DNA from: Palsa-506 sp963786975
GTDB lineage: Bacteria; Actinomycetota; Actinomycetes; Streptosporangiales; Streptosporangiaceae
Direction: 5' to 3'
Length of the DNA: 64,000 nucleotides
NCBI GenBank assembly: GCA_963786975.1
Contig: CAWBBE010000012.1
Location: 1-64,000 of the forward strand
Shown here: positions 44,109 through 53,252 of the stretch, in pieces
Layout of the letters: every line of letters begins with the position of its first letter
How positions within the stretch are numbered: the stretch's first letter is position 1
The notes under the pieces: generated by a model
What the model was told of the DNA's origin: nothing
Database searches by the model: none
What the model saw: only the letters and a program-made list of their open reading frames with translations
Program-made: the position numbers and the translations under genes

Positions 44109-44387
44109 ATGCCAGCAGCGGCCCGCGTAGGCGACACCACGGTCCACGGCGGCACCGTCGTGGGCCCGGGGGTCAGCACGGTGCTGATCGGCGGCATGCC
44201 CGCCGCCGTGCTCGGGGACATGCACGCCTGCGTGATCCCCCCGCCTCCACCCCACCCGCCCGCGACCCCGTTCGTGGCGGGCTCGGCCACCGTGCTGATC
44301 CAGGGACGGCCCGCGCTGCGGGCCGGAGACTCCTGCGGCTGCGGTGCCTCTGTCGCGGTCGGCGCCCCGACGGTGGTGATCGCGTGA
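44109..44387 (+). CDS. eCIS PAAR tip protein (Afp10-like)
   Basis: A 92-residue PAAR protein that caps the spike as its sharp tip. It has the repeat pattern AAARVGDTTVHGGTVVGPGV, TVLIGGMPAAVLGDMHACVI, a proline run PPPPPHPP, SATVLIQGRPALRAGDSCGC and GASVAVGAPTVVI. His and Cys residues in DMHACV and DSCGCGA are the likely zinc ligands. ATG 44109 follows AGGGGAG. Its stop overlaps the gp25 gene start. Confidence 0.95.
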   Translation: MPAAARVGDTTVHGGTVVGPGVSTVLIGGMPAAVLGDMHACVIPPPPPHPPATPFVAGSATVLIQGRPALRAGDSCGCGASVAVGAPTVVIA

Positions 44388-44824
44388 GCACCGCCGGCCC
44401 GGCCGGCGACTACCCCCAGGTTGGCCGTGGCTGGGCGTTCCCCCCGCGCTGGGCGCGAGCGGACGCGGAGCACGCGACCGGGCCGGCTCACGTCGCGACG
44501 AACGCCGGCATCGACCACGTGCAGCAGGCGATGGTGATCCTGCTGCGCACCGGCCTCGGTAGCCGGGTGATGCGTCCGGGCCTGGGGGCCGGCGTGGACC
44601 GGTACGTCTTCGAGTCGCGGACCAGTGACGTGTGCCACCGCCTCGCCGACGACGTACGGCGTGCGCTGACGCTCGGTGAGCCGCGCGTGATCGTGGACGC
44701 CGTGACCGCCGGGCCGGCCGGCCCGGCGGAGGACCGCATCGACGTGACGATCGAGTACCGCATCGACCGGCACCGCCGGCCCACCAGCTTCGTCGTCCCG
44801 TTCTCCGTGGCGGGTGCGTCATGA
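44384..44824 (+). CDS. eCIS baseplate wedge protein, gp25-like (Afp9)
   Basis: A 146-residue GPW/gp25 protein that starts sheath polymerisation from the baseplate. It has HVQQAMVILLRTGLGSRVMR (the conserved E/Q-x-I-x-x-I-L-x-T-x-x-G-x-R-x-M-x-P core), PGLGAGVDRYVFESRTSDVC and the closing VTIEYRIDRHRRPTSFVVPF. GTG 44384 overlaps the PAAR stop by four bases; its own stop overlaps the next start (ATGA). Confidence 0.93.
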   Translation: MSTAGPAGDYPQVGRGWAFPPRWARADAEHATGPAHVATNAGIDHVQQAMVILLRTGLGSRVMRPGLGAGVDRYVFESRTSDVCHRLADDVRRALTLGEPRVIVDAVTAGPAGPAEDRIDVTIEYRIDRHRRPTSFVVPFSVAGAS

Positions 44825-47505
44825 CACGAACCCCCGAGCAGATCATCGCGGCAATGGCCGCGGCGGCCCGGCTGGTCCCCTTCGACGACGCCGGGAGCTG
44901 GCAGGACGCGCTCTTCGACGACGAGGTCCTGAGCCCCCCGGACGAGCCCGACCGAGTGCTGCTGGCCGCGCTGGCCGGGGAGTACGCCGAGCTGGACCGG
45001 CACGCCGGCACCCGCACCGACGCGGTGCACCAGGACTGGCTGGAACGGATCCTGGAGATCCCGCGGCTGCCTGTCGTGCCCGACTGCGTCATCGCGCATC
45101 CGACCGTCGACCCCAAGCTCGGGCCGGCCGTCCTTCCCGTCGGCACCCTGCTGCGCGGCGGCAAGGACGTGGCCGGCCGCGAGCGCCGCTACGCGACCCT
45201 CGACGTGCTGACCGCACACGGCGCCACCCTGGCCGGGCTGCGCAGCCTGGTCCCGGGGGGCGATCCGGCCGGCCTGCCCGGCGTCGCGGCCGCTGCCCCA
45301 GGGTTCCCCCTGAATCCGGGCGTCGGCCAGGACGCCCCGCACCGGCTGCGGATCTGGTCGGCCGCGCTGGCCTTCGACGGCGGGGCGATGACGGTGGACG
45401 TGTCCTTCGAGTCCGCCACGGACGTGGCGTCACTCGCGGGCGTGGCCTGGCGCTACTCGCGCCCCGACGGCACGGCGAGCGACCTCACCGCCGGCACGGT
45501 CGCGGGCGACACGGTCTCGCTCGTGCTCACCGGCGGATGCGGCGCTCCCGACGGCGGCACACCGTGGCTCGAAGGGGTGGTCCCGCCGCAGGTCGCCGTC
45601 CCGGAGGGACTGTCCTTCACCGGCGTCCGCGTCGCGGTCACCTACCGCACGCCGGTGCTGCCGCAGTCGGCGTTCTACAACGACGGCGCCGTGGACGTGA
45701 GCAAAGAGTTCCAGCCGTTCGGCGCCGTCGCCAAGCGGGGCGACGCGTTCTACCTCCGCTGCGATGAGGCCTTCGGCAAGAGCGTCGATCACGTGACCGT
45801 GTCGGTGCAGCTCATGGGCGACGCCGGTGCTCCGCTGTCGTCGTCCGCGGGCGGCAGCGGCGTGCCGGCGTACGTCGCCGAGCAGGTATCGGACCGGATC
45901 CGCCAGATCCGGACGCAGCTCGGCACCCACTCGGCCATCGACGCCCTGCTCGACGACATCGGCGTCTACGTCATCGACCCGGGCGGCCCCAGCGTCCAGT
46001 GGCAGCGCCGGGCCGGCGGGTCCTGGCAGGGGCTCGGACGGTCGTCGTCCCATTTCACCGGCGTGGACGCGGCGGTCGGCGACACGGTGGCGTCGGAGCA
46101 GGTCGCCGTCAGCGGCCAGCCCGGCCACTACCTGCGCGCGTTCCTCTCCCGCGGCGATTTCGGCTGGTCCGACTACCAGGCGGCAGTCGCCGACTTCGCT
46201 ACCCGGGCGGTCGCCGGAACCAGCCCCAAGCCGAAGATGCCGGTGCCGCCGGTGCCGCCGGTAGCATCCGGCATCACCGTCACGTACACGACACGGCCGG
46301 TGACCGCCTCGCGGGTGGAGTCCGTGAGCGGCTGGCGGCTCGCGGCCCAGCCGGACAACGGGCCGTTCCAGCCCTTCCGGCGGGCGGTCGACGACACCGG
46401 TGCGGCCGGCCTGGTGGCCCTGGGGCTCGACCTGCCGGACCCCGCGCTCGGCTCGACGGTCTCGGTCTGGTTCGAGATCGACCCCGCGTCGCCCTGCGGC
46501 GCGGCCGGCGCCGTCCCGGCCTGGTGGGAGTGGTGGTCGGGCACGACGTGGCAGCGGCTCCCGGTCGCCGATGCCAGCCGCGGCCTGCGGGAGAGCGGTC
46601 TCGTCCGGTTCGTGGCTCCGCTCGCCTGGGCGACCGGCTGCGCGGGAGTGGATGCCAACTCCGGTCGCTGGGTCCGCTTCGTGACACATGCGCCGGAGAT
46701 GCTGGGTGTCATCCGCGGGGTCACTCCGGACGCGGTGCTGGCGGCGTTCGTCTCGGCTGCGAAGGATCCGCAGGCCGACCCGAGCCCGGCCACGATGCTG
46801 CCGCCGGGCACCATCAAGGGCACGGTCTCGCCCGTCCCGGGGGTCAAGAAGATGACCAACCTGAGCTCGGTGCGCGGCCGGGGACCGGAGGACGACCCGT
46901 CGTACCGCCGCCGGGCGTCGGCGCGGGCCCGGCACCGCGACCGGGCCCTTGCTCCCTGGGATTACGAGCAGCACGTCGCCCTCGGGTTCCCCGAGATCGC
47001 AGCGGTCCGCTGCCTGCCCCACACCCGGTCCGACGGCACCCGGAAGGCCGGCAGCGTCGGCGTGCTCGTGCTGCCCAGTCGGCCGCAGGAGCCGGCCCCG
47101 CGCCCCTCGGTCAGCCTCACCGGCCGCATCACGGACCTGCTCGGTCCCCTGGTGCCGATGGGTGCGCAGGTGGCGATCGTCTGCCCGCTCTACGTCCCGG
47201 TCACCGTCGTCGCCAGGATTCTGCTGCGGCGAGGGGTTGCCGCGCTCACCGGCCTCGAGGCCGTCACCGCGGCCGTCGAGGCCCTGCTGCACCCGGTCGC
47301 CGCGACACCGGCCCGCTGGGGAGTCACGCTCTACGCGTCGGCCCTGGCCGCCGCCCTGGAGCGGGTCGAGGTCGTCGACGCCGTCACCGGCTTCGAGCTG
47401 CGCGACGAGGAGGGGAACGTCGTCGAGGCGGTCGAGGTCGACGCGTGCCGCGGCCTCTACTGCTCGTCGGGCGCCCACCGCATCACCGTCGAGGAGCAGC
47501 TGTGA
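44821..47505 (+). CDS. eCIS baseplate assembly protein, large wedge (Afp11-like)
   Basis: An 894-residue baseplate J-like protein forming the main wedge. The N-terminal region is typical (LAALAGEYAELDRHAGTRTD, WLERILEIPRLPVVPDCVIA). A large middle with beta domains follows (SFTGVRVAVTYRTPVLPQSA, VWFEIDPASPCGAAGAVPAW). The C-terminal baseplate-J core has RARHRDRALAPWDYEQHVAL, FPEIAAVRCLPHTRSDG, SVGVLVLPSR and VARILLRRGVAALTGLEAVT. ATG 44821 and the stop both overlap neighbours by four bases. A Pro/Ala linker near residue 470 joins halves. Confidence 0.92.
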   Translation: MTRTPEQIIAAMAAAARLVPFDDAGSWQDALFDDEVLSPPDEPDRVLLAALAGEYAELDRHAGTRTDAVHQDWLERILEIPRLPVVPDCVIAHPTVDPKLGPAVLPVGTLLRGGKDVAGRERRYATLDVLTAHGATLAGLRSLVPGGDPAGLPGVAAAAPGFPLNPGVGQDAPHRLRIWSAALAFDGGAMTVDVSFESATDVASLAGVAWRYSRPDGTASDLTAGTVAGDTVSLVLTGGCGAPDGGTPWLEGVVPPQVAVPEGLSFTGVRVAVTYRTPVLPQSAFYNDGAVDVSKEFQPFGAVAKRGDAFYLRCDEAFGKSVDHVTVSVQLMGDAGAPLSSSAGGSGVPAYVAEQVSDRIRQIRTQLGTHSAIDALLDDIGVYVIDPGGPSVQWQRRAGGSWQGLGRSSSHFTGVDAAVGDTVASEQVAVSGQPGHYLRAFLSRGDFGWSDYQAAVADFATRAVAGTSPKPKMPVPPVPPVASGITVTYTTRPVTASRVESVSGWRLAAQPDNGPFQPFRRAVDDTGAAGLVALGLDLPDPALGSTVSVWFEIDPASPCGAAGAVPAWWEWWSGTTWQRLPVADASRGLRESGLVRFVAPLAWATGCAGVDANSGRWVRFVTHAPEMLGVIRGVTPDAVLAAFVSAAKDPQADPSPATMLPPGTIKGTVSPVPGVKKMTNLSSVRGRGPEDDPSYRRRASARARHRDRALAPWDYEQHVALGFPEIAAVRCLPHTRSDGTRKAGSVGVLVLPSRPQEPAPRPSVSLTGRITDLLGPLVPMGAQVAIVCPLYVPVTVVARILLRRGVAALTGLEAVTAAVEALLHPVAATPARWGVTLYASALAAALERVEVVDAVTGFELRDEEGNVVEAVEVDACRGLYCSSGAHRITVEEQL

Positions 47506-49160
47506 CCGACTCCCGGATCCCGGCCGCCCTCGACCCGCCGCGGACGCCCGCACCGCCGGACGCGGACTGGGCCACGATCATCGAGCGGCTGATGGCGACG
47601 CTGACTGCTTCGGTCCCGGCCTCGTGGTCGGATCACAACCCGCCCGATCCGGGCGTGACCCTCGCCGAGGCCGCCGCGTACGCCGTGGCCGACCTGCACT
47701 ACCGCACCGCCGAGCGTGGCTTCGCGTCCTGGCCGCTGGAGGTGCGGGCCTTCGCGCCGGACGCCGACCGGCACTGGTACGTCACGCTCCCGGCCGGCCA
47801 GGCCGCCGCCATCGCCGGGCCCCTGGCGGCGGGCCAGCCCACGTCGGCGGCTCTGCTCGAGCCGCTGGTCCGCGCCTGCCGCGAGCCGTCGGAGGCGGTC
47901 GCGCTGCTCGGCCAGGCCCCGTGGGGCGGCACGTGGGACTCCCGCCAGCGTCCCGTCGTCATCGCCCTGATGCGCGCCCGGCTGGTGCGCGCCACCGCGC
48001 AGGAGCACGCCGACCTGGTGGCGGCCGCCGTCGACGCCGAGCGGGGCTCGGCGGGTCCGGTCGCGGCCCGCGACGCGCGCGCCGCCCAGCGGCTCGCGGT
48101 CCAGGTGCCGCTGTGGCCGTCCGAGCTGACGGCGCTGGTGCGGCGGGAGCGACGCCGGCTCACCCAGGAGGCCCTCGTCGCGCGGCTGGCGCAGGTGCGG
48201 GTGGCGGCGTCGGCGTCCGACGTGTCATTGTGCCGCGCCGCCCTCGCCGACGCCGGCCTCGACGGCACGGTCATCGCGGGCAGGCCCTCGGAGGTCGACG
48301 TCGCGATGGCCGCGGCCCCGATGCCGGCGGGCGTGCTGCCCGAGCACCTCGAGTCGGCCGACGGGGCGGCCCAGATCTGGCCGCCGCACCCGATCCAGGC
48401 GCTGACCTGCGAGCCGGTGACCGCACCGGACTACGCCCGCCGCGCCAGGGAGCATGCCGACGTCGGCCGGGCCTGGGCGGTCCCCGGCCGCCTCACCGGT
48501 ATCGCGTGGAACGGCCTGCCAACGGGAACCTCACCCGATATCGTGCCCGACCCGGACGCGGCGGCGGTCACGCTGGTCGTCGAACGTGTCTCCCACCAGA
48601 GCGCGCCGGCCGGGGCGTTCCTGCGCGATGTCCTCCGGGTGGCCATCGGCACGGAGTGCCAGGCGCCGTTCCCATCGTGGCAGGACTCCCTGGACCCCAA
48701 CGACCCGCGCCGCGTGATCTGTGCCGAGGTGGGCGCGAGCCTGCTGCAGACCGCCGGGATCGTGGTCCAGGGCGCGGTCATCACGGGCGTCGGCGTGGAC
48801 CCGGCCAGCACCGTGCAGCGCGCCCGCGACCGCATCGCCGCGTTCTTCGCGGCCGGCCGCGGCCCGGCGCGCCCGCCGGGCGCCCCGGAGGTGTCCGGGC
48901 CATGGCCCCGGCACGACCAGCCGCCGGGCGGGTGGGTGCCGGGCGACCCGATCCGCTTCACCGAGGTGATCGAGGCCATCGTCCAGGATCCGACCGTGCT
49001 CGGCGTCGAGCAGCTGGCCATGCAGGTGTCCGGAGACGCCGGCTTCCGCCATCTCGCCGACGGGTCGCTGCCCATCCCGGCGAACGCGGTGCCGCAACTG
49101 GCGAGCCTCGACTGCCTCACCGTCCGGTTCGCCCTGGCCGGGGAATGCCCCGATGCGTAG
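47502..49160 (+). CDS. eCIS baseplate protein (Afp12-like)
   Basis: A 552-residue baseplate J-related protein, the second wedge component. The N-terminal match is DWATIIERLMATLTASVPAS, SDHNPPDPGVTLAEAAAYAV, ADLHYRTAERGFASWPLEVR (the HNxxDPGxTLxE signature). The middle is helical and Ala/Arg-rich, with a repeat-like VAARDARAAQRL stretch. The C-terminal portion (NDPRRVICAEVGASLLQTAG, VVQGAVITGVGVDPASTVQR, FTEVIEAIVQDPTVLGVEQL) fits the J-like fold. GTG 47502 overlaps the Afp11 stop by four bases. Confidence 0.9.
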   Translation: MTDSRIPAALDPPRTPAPPDADWATIIERLMATLTASVPASWSDHNPPDPGVTLAEAAAYAVADLHYRTAERGFASWPLEVRAFAPDADRHWYVTLPAGQAAAIAGPLAAGQPTSAALLEPLVRACREPSEAVALLGQAPWGGTWDSRQRPVVIALMRARLVRATAQEHADLVAAAVDAERGSAGPVAARDARAAQRLAVQVPLWPSELTALVRRERRRLTQEALVARLAQVRVAASASDVSLCRAALADAGLDGTVIAGRPSEVDVAMAAAPMPAGVLPEHLESADGAAQIWPPHPIQALTCEPVTAPDYARRAREHADVGRAWAVPGRLTGIAWNGLPTGTSPDIVPDPDAAAVTLVVERVSHQSAPAGAFLRDVLRVAIGTECQAPFPSWQDSLDPNDPRRVICAEVGASLLQTAGIVVQGAVITGVGVDPASTVQRARDRIAAFFAAGRGPARPPGAPEVSGPWPRHDQPPGGWVPGDPIRFTEVIEAIVQDPTVLGVEQLAMQVSGDAGFRHLADGSLPIPANAVPQLASLDCLTVRFALAGECPDA

Positions 49161-49998
49161 CCCCGACTACACCCGCCTGGCGCAGCAGCTGCCGGCCCTC
49201 TACCAGGACGATGCCCTGTCCTTCGCCCAGGTCGACGCGTTCCTCGGTCTCGCCGACGAGCTCGGCCACGCCCACGTCGAGCGGCTGGAGGATCTCGGGC
49301 TCGCGGTGAGCCCCGACGCGATGCTCCGCTGGCCGGCCGAGCTGCCGCTGGACGCCGGCGCCGACGCTGCCCTCGCGTCGTACGCCGCGACGTACGACGT
49401 GGTGGCGTCGTGGCTGGGCTTCGCGTTCCCGCCCGGCTGGCCGCGAACTGAGGCCGGCCTGGTGAAGCGCCGTGCCGTGCTCGCCCGGATGACCCGGCTG
49501 TGGCGCAGACGTGGCACCCCGCGCGGCTTCCTGGACTGGTTCTGCCGCTACTTCGACGTCGCCCCGGAGGCGCGCCCGCTGCTCGTGGAGCACTTCAAGG
49601 CGCCCGGCGGATCGCTGACCGGCGACCCCTACACCGCAACCCTCTTCGTGCCGAGCACGACGCAGTTCGAGGACTTCCGGCACCGGCGCGAGGCGGTGGA
49701 GTTCGTCAACTGGTACGCCCCGGCACACGTGTGGATCCGGGTCTGCTTCGTCTCCCCGGCCCTCTTCGACGACGTGGGAATCCTCGCGTCACCGCCCGAG
49801 CTGCCCGGGCAGGCCACCCAGGCCCAGGTCACCGCCTACGCCGCGGCGGTCGCGACGCACCAGCACGACCTCAACGCGCTGCTGTGCTCCGTGGTCTCCG
49901 TGGTGAGTCACGCCAACGGGGTCCACATCTACCAGTGCATCGACGACGGCCGTGCCATCGACCGTCTGGGCGTGGGGCTGCTTCCCACCGATGACTAG
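49153..49998 (+). CDS. eCIS tail protein I-like component
   Basis: A 281-residue protein resembling phage tail protein I family members at the baseplate rim: YTRLAQQLPALYQDDALSFA, LYQ-containing start, DVVASWLGFAFPPGWPRTEA, VLARMTRLWRRRGTPRGFLD (the RRRGTPRGL-type signature), then FVNWYAPAHVWIRVCFVSPA. In phages it links fibres to the baseplate. ATG 49153 overlaps the previous gene by eight bases. The next gene, after 24 bases, is the candidate fibre. Confidence 0.85.
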   Translation: MRSPDYTRLAQQLPALYQDDALSFAQVDAFLGLADELGHAHVERLEDLGLAVSPDAMLRWPAELPLDAGADAALASYAATYDVVASWLGFAFPPGWPRTEAGLVKRRAVLARMTRLWRRRGTPRGFLDWFCRYFDVAPEARPLLVEHFKAPGGSLTGDPYTATLFVPSTTQFEDFRHRREAVEFVNWYAPAHVWIRVCFVSPALFDDVGILASPPELPGQATQAQVTAYAAAVATHQHDLNALLCSVVSVVSHANGVHIYQCIDDGRAIDRLGVGLLPTDD

Positions 49999-50022
49999 GC
50001 CCACGCCGACGGAAGGAAGGTC

Positions 50023-51999
50023 ATGACGGACATCCAGTACCCGGTCTACGAGCCGGGTCAGACGCTCACGGCCGACGAGCTCAACATGACGGCCGGCTTC
50101 CTGATGGAGCGCGACCGCATCCTCGGCCGGCTGATCGGCTTCGGCGTCAACTGCGGTCTGGGCGGCGCGGTGGACACCACGGGGTCCACGCTGACCATCG
50201 CCACGGGCCTGGCCATCGACCAGTCGGGGACCGCGCTCCTGCTGCCCGCCGGGTTCGCCGTCACGCTCCCGCCCACGGCGGTCACCCCGTCGTACGATTT
50301 CATCGACGCCACGTCCGACGGGTTCAGCGTCGTCCTGGAGGCGCTCGACGACGTCTCGGACCCGCCACCCTGCGGCCAGGCCGACTGCGGGGGGCACCCG
50401 AAGCTGCATACCGTGGACGCCACCGTCCGGGTCGTGGCCGGCCGGATCACCGGCACCTGGATGGACTTTGACACCGACAAGCTGCTGACCGTCGACCCGA
50501 TGCGGCTCTCACTGGACTCGGATCCTCAAGGCTCCTACGTCACGCTGCGCAATGCGATCGCCGCCCGGCTGACCAACGGCGGTCAGCCGCTCGTCGACCC
50601 GGCGCTCATCACCAAGCTCCAGGGCACCAGCATCGGCACCACGGACCTGCCAGGGGTCAAGGGGTACAAGTGCGGCTGGATCAACATGGTCCTGTTCGCC
50701 GCCCTCGACCTGCTGCGCTGCGAGGCGCTGCATGAGCTCTCCTGCGACCGTACGACGACCCGCAACGGGGTCGTGCTCGGCTGGGTGCACCAGGTGGGCA
50801 CCGGGTGGGTCTTCGACTGCTCCTACCGGCATGCCTGGGAGCCGCCGCTGGGGTTCACCGACGCCTTCCTGGGCGGGACCTGCTCGGACCCGTGCGCGCT
50901 CTACCGCGACGCGCTCGAGGGGCTGCTGGCCGGCTACGCGCCGCCGGACCCGCCCCCCGCCGGGGGCGGCGGCCGGCCGGTGGTCGAGAAGTGCCCACAC
51001 GGCCACCTGGTCAACGGCAAGTGCGACGTGATCTACTACCCGCCGGTGAAGATCCCGGACGGCTGGCAGCTGCACTGGAAGCTCACGATCCCGGACCGCA
51101 AGGGCCCGGTCTGGAACCCCCCGATCTGGATCACGCCGCAGACGGTCGGCCCGGACGTCGTTTACGAGATCGACGGCTTCGACCACAACGAGGACGGCTA
51201 CCTGCACGCCGGGGGCCTGCTCGGCCATCCGGCCGGTGCCGTGCAGGACGTCCTCACCAGCACGGTCCAGGAAGGGCACGGGCAGGCGACGATCCTGGTC
51301 AAGACCGCCGACGAACTGCCGGGCCTGAACGGCTACGCGCCGTCGGAGGGCTTCAGCCCGTCGGACATCATCGTGCTCACCGTCGCCGCCGACGCGGACA
51401 GCACGGTGATCGCGACCGGGCGGATCCCGGCGCTGCAGACGGCCAGGGAGATGGCGGCCGCACTCCCGGCGGCCGTCGCCGCCGCGGGGGAGGCGACCGC
51501 GGCCGCGGCCGGCATCAAGGAGACCGTGACGACGTTCGCGGCTCAGGTCGTCGAGGTCAACGCGGGGATGAAGGGTCTCGGCGAACAGTTCACGACGCTG
51601 AGCGGGAAGGTCGACGCCACCGTCACCCTCGCCGAGCGCGTGTCCCGGGCCGAGGGCAGCATCAGCGTGCTCAGCGGCCGCGCGGGCGGCGGCCTCCGGC
51701 AGACGTTCGACGCGGGATTCGCGCGCGGGATCTCGGATTTCGCCCAGACCACGGTGCAGGCGATGCGGTCGCTTGGCCCCGTCGGCAACAAGAACTTCCA
51801 GCGACACACCGCCGCCGCCGAGCGCGCCCGGGCCGAGCTGGATCTCGCGGTCACCGCGGGCGATCCGGGCCGCCTCACCGTCGCGGCGCTGGGGGTGCTG
51901 AGCACCATGCGCACGATGGTCAAGGCCGCGGGTGCGGACGCCACCGCGGCCCGTCAGCTCGACACCCAGCTGCGGGGACTGCAGGGAATGATCGTATGA
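50023..51999 (+). CDS. eCIS-linked cysteine-rich/coiled-coil protein, candidate fibre or receptor-binding protein
   Basis: A 658-residue protein. The N-terminal ~70 residues (YPVYEPGQTLTADELNMTAG, ILGRLIGFGVNCGLGGAV) look like a baseplate-attachment head shared with other eCIS-encoded fibre-like proteins. Residues ~105-345 contain over a dozen Cys (PPPCGQADCGG, RCEALHELSCDRT, GGTCSDPCALYRD, EKCPHGHLVNGKCD). A beta-rich block follows, then residues ~470-590 form Ala-rich coiled coils (REMAAALPAAVAAAGEATAA, LAERVSRAEGSISVL). ATG 50023 follows AAGGAAGG. Attachment plus trimeric-looking coiled coil favours a fibre. A structural baseplate role is also possible; no enzyme motif is seen. Confidence 0.65.
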   Translation: MTDIQYPVYEPGQTLTADELNMTAGFLMERDRILGRLIGFGVNCGLGGAVDTTGSTLTIATGLAIDQSGTALLLPAGFAVTLPPTAVTPSYDFIDATSDGFSVVLEALDDVSDPPPCGQADCGGHPKLHTVDATVRVVAGRITGTWMDFDTDKLLTVDPMRLSLDSDPQGSYVTLRNAIAARLTNGGQPLVDPALITKLQGTSIGTTDLPGVKGYKCGWINMVLFAALDLLRCEALHELSCDRTTTRNGVVLGWVHQVGTGWVFDCSYRHAWEPPLGFTDAFLGGTCSDPCALYRDALEGLLAGYAPPDPPPAGGGGRPVVEKCPHGHLVNGKCDVIYYPPVKIPDGWQLHWKLTIPDRKGPVWNPPIWITPQTVGPDVVYEIDGFDHNEDGYLHAGGLLGHPAGAVQDVLTSTVQEGHGQATILVKTADELPGLNGYAPSEGFSPSDIIVLTVAADADSTVIATGRIPALQTAREMAAALPAAVAAAGEATAAAAGIKETVTTFAAQVVEVNAGMKGLGEQFTTLSGKVDATVTLAERVSRAEGSISVLSGRAGGGLRQTFDAGFARGISDFAQTTVQAMRSLGPVGNKNFQRHTAAAERARAELDLAVTAGDPGRLTVAALGVLSTMRTMVKAAGADATAARQLDTQLRGLQGMIV

Positions 52000-53252
52000 C
52001 CGACCTTGCGGTCGACCGGCTGCGCATCCGCGGCCCCGGTGCGCGCCGGCTGGCCGAGGTGGCGGCGCGGGTGCTGCCCGGTGCCCTCGACCGGGCGCTC
52101 TGCGACCTGGCCGACGTGCGCCTCGGCACCCTCAGGGTGCGGCTCGCCCTCGACCCGGCCGACTACGACGACCAGACCCTCGCGGCACTGTGGGCCGATG
52201 CGATCCGTGCCCAGGTGCTCGCCGCGGGCGGACGGGCGACGCCCGCGGCCGGCCGCGGGCGGCCACCGGCTGGCCCGGATCGTGCCCTGGCTGTCCAGCC
52301 CGGCCCCGCACCGGGGCCGTGGCCGCTCGCGGACGTCGCGGCAGCCGCGACGGCCTGGATGGCCCGGCCGGCTGCGGACGCAGCGCTGCCGCGCGCGCTC
52401 TTCCTGCTGGCGCGCCCCGAGGTCGCGACCGTGATCGCGGGCTGGCTTGGCGAGCGCGCCTGGCGGGAACTGGTCACGAGACTGAGTGCGGTGCTGGCGG
52501 GCCGGGAGCGGGGGCCCGCGGCAGAGTTCCGCGGAGACGTCCCCGGCGAGGGCGGGCGGCCGCCCGGGCGGCCGGGTGCCCGCAGCCCGGTGGCTGCCAG
52601 GCCGGGCTGGCCGGCTCCCGAGGTTCCCGGGCAGCCCGCCGCGGCGCCCGCCACCAGCGCGGACGCCACCGCGCCGGCGGTGCAGCCGGAGGTCGCCGAC
52701 GTGCTGAGCCGTCTCGGCACCCTCGCCGGGCTCGTCGCCGGCGGCCCGGATCCGGTCGACCTCACCTCGGTGACACAGGCCGCAGGCCTGGTGCTGCTCT
52801 GGCCCTGGCTGGCTGACATGTGCCGCGAGGCCGAGGCGCTGCACCCGCGCCGCACGCCGCATCGGGTGCGCGCGCATGCTCTCGCCGGGCTCGCCGACCC
52901 CGACGACCCGGCCCTGACCGCCGACCCGCTGGTCCGGCTGCTGGCCAGCGCGCCGGCCAGCCGGGACGTCGGCCTGCCCGGGCTGGACGGACCGCTGGCG
53001 GGGCTGGGCGAGGCGGCCGAGCGCATCCTCGCGGCGTTCGCCGGGCTGCTTCCCGGCTTCGGCTCGTCGAGCAGCCGGTTCGTGCGGGACCAGTGGGTGC
53101 GGCGGCTCGGGGTCCTGGACGCGACGTCCGGCCCGGCCGGCCTCGTCGCGGCGACGCACCCGCTGGACGTGCTCCTGCCGAGGCTGCCGTACCCGGTGAC
53201 GCTCTTCAAGCTGCCCTGGTCGCCGCTGGTGTCGGTGCGGTTCCGGCCATGA
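51996..53252 (+). CDS. eCIS CIS_TMP-family (tape-measure-type) protein
   Basis: A 418-residue contractile-injection tape-measure-family protein. Signature parts are LRIRGPGARRLAEVAARVLP at the start, AGLVLLWPWLADMCREAEAL in the middle and PYPVTLFKLPWSPLVSVRF at the end. The segment between residues ~80 and 215 is long, Pro/Ala-rich and probably disordered. In other eCIS this family sits beside the AAA+ ATPase, as here, and helps set particle length or cargo loading. ATG 51996 overlaps the previous stop; its stop overlaps the ATPase start. Confidence 0.88.
   Translation: MTDLAVDRLRIRGPGARRLAEVAARVLPGALDRALCDLADVRLGTLRVRLALDPADYDDQTLAALWADAIRAQVLAAGGRATPAAGRGRPPAGPDRALAVQPGPAPGPWPLADVAAAATAWMARPAADAALPRALFLLARPEVATVIAGWLGERAWRELVTRLSAVLAGRERGPAAEFRGDVPGEGGRPPGRPGARSPVAARPGWPAPEVPGQPAAAPATSADATAPAVQPEVADVLSRLGTLAGLVAGGPDPVDLTSVTQAAGLVLLWPWLADMCREAEALHPRRTPHRVRAHALAGLADPDDPALTADPLVRLLASAPASRDVGLPGLDGPLAGLGEAAERILAAFAGLLPGFGSSSSRFVRDQWVRRLGVLDATSGPAGLVAATHPLDVLLPRLPYPVTLFKLPWSPLVSVRFRP

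Noticed and set aside
42281..44773. 830-codon minus-strand open frame opposite VgrG, PAAR and gp25.
   Set aside because: Shadow frame; all three plus-strand genes have complete family signatures and coupled starts.
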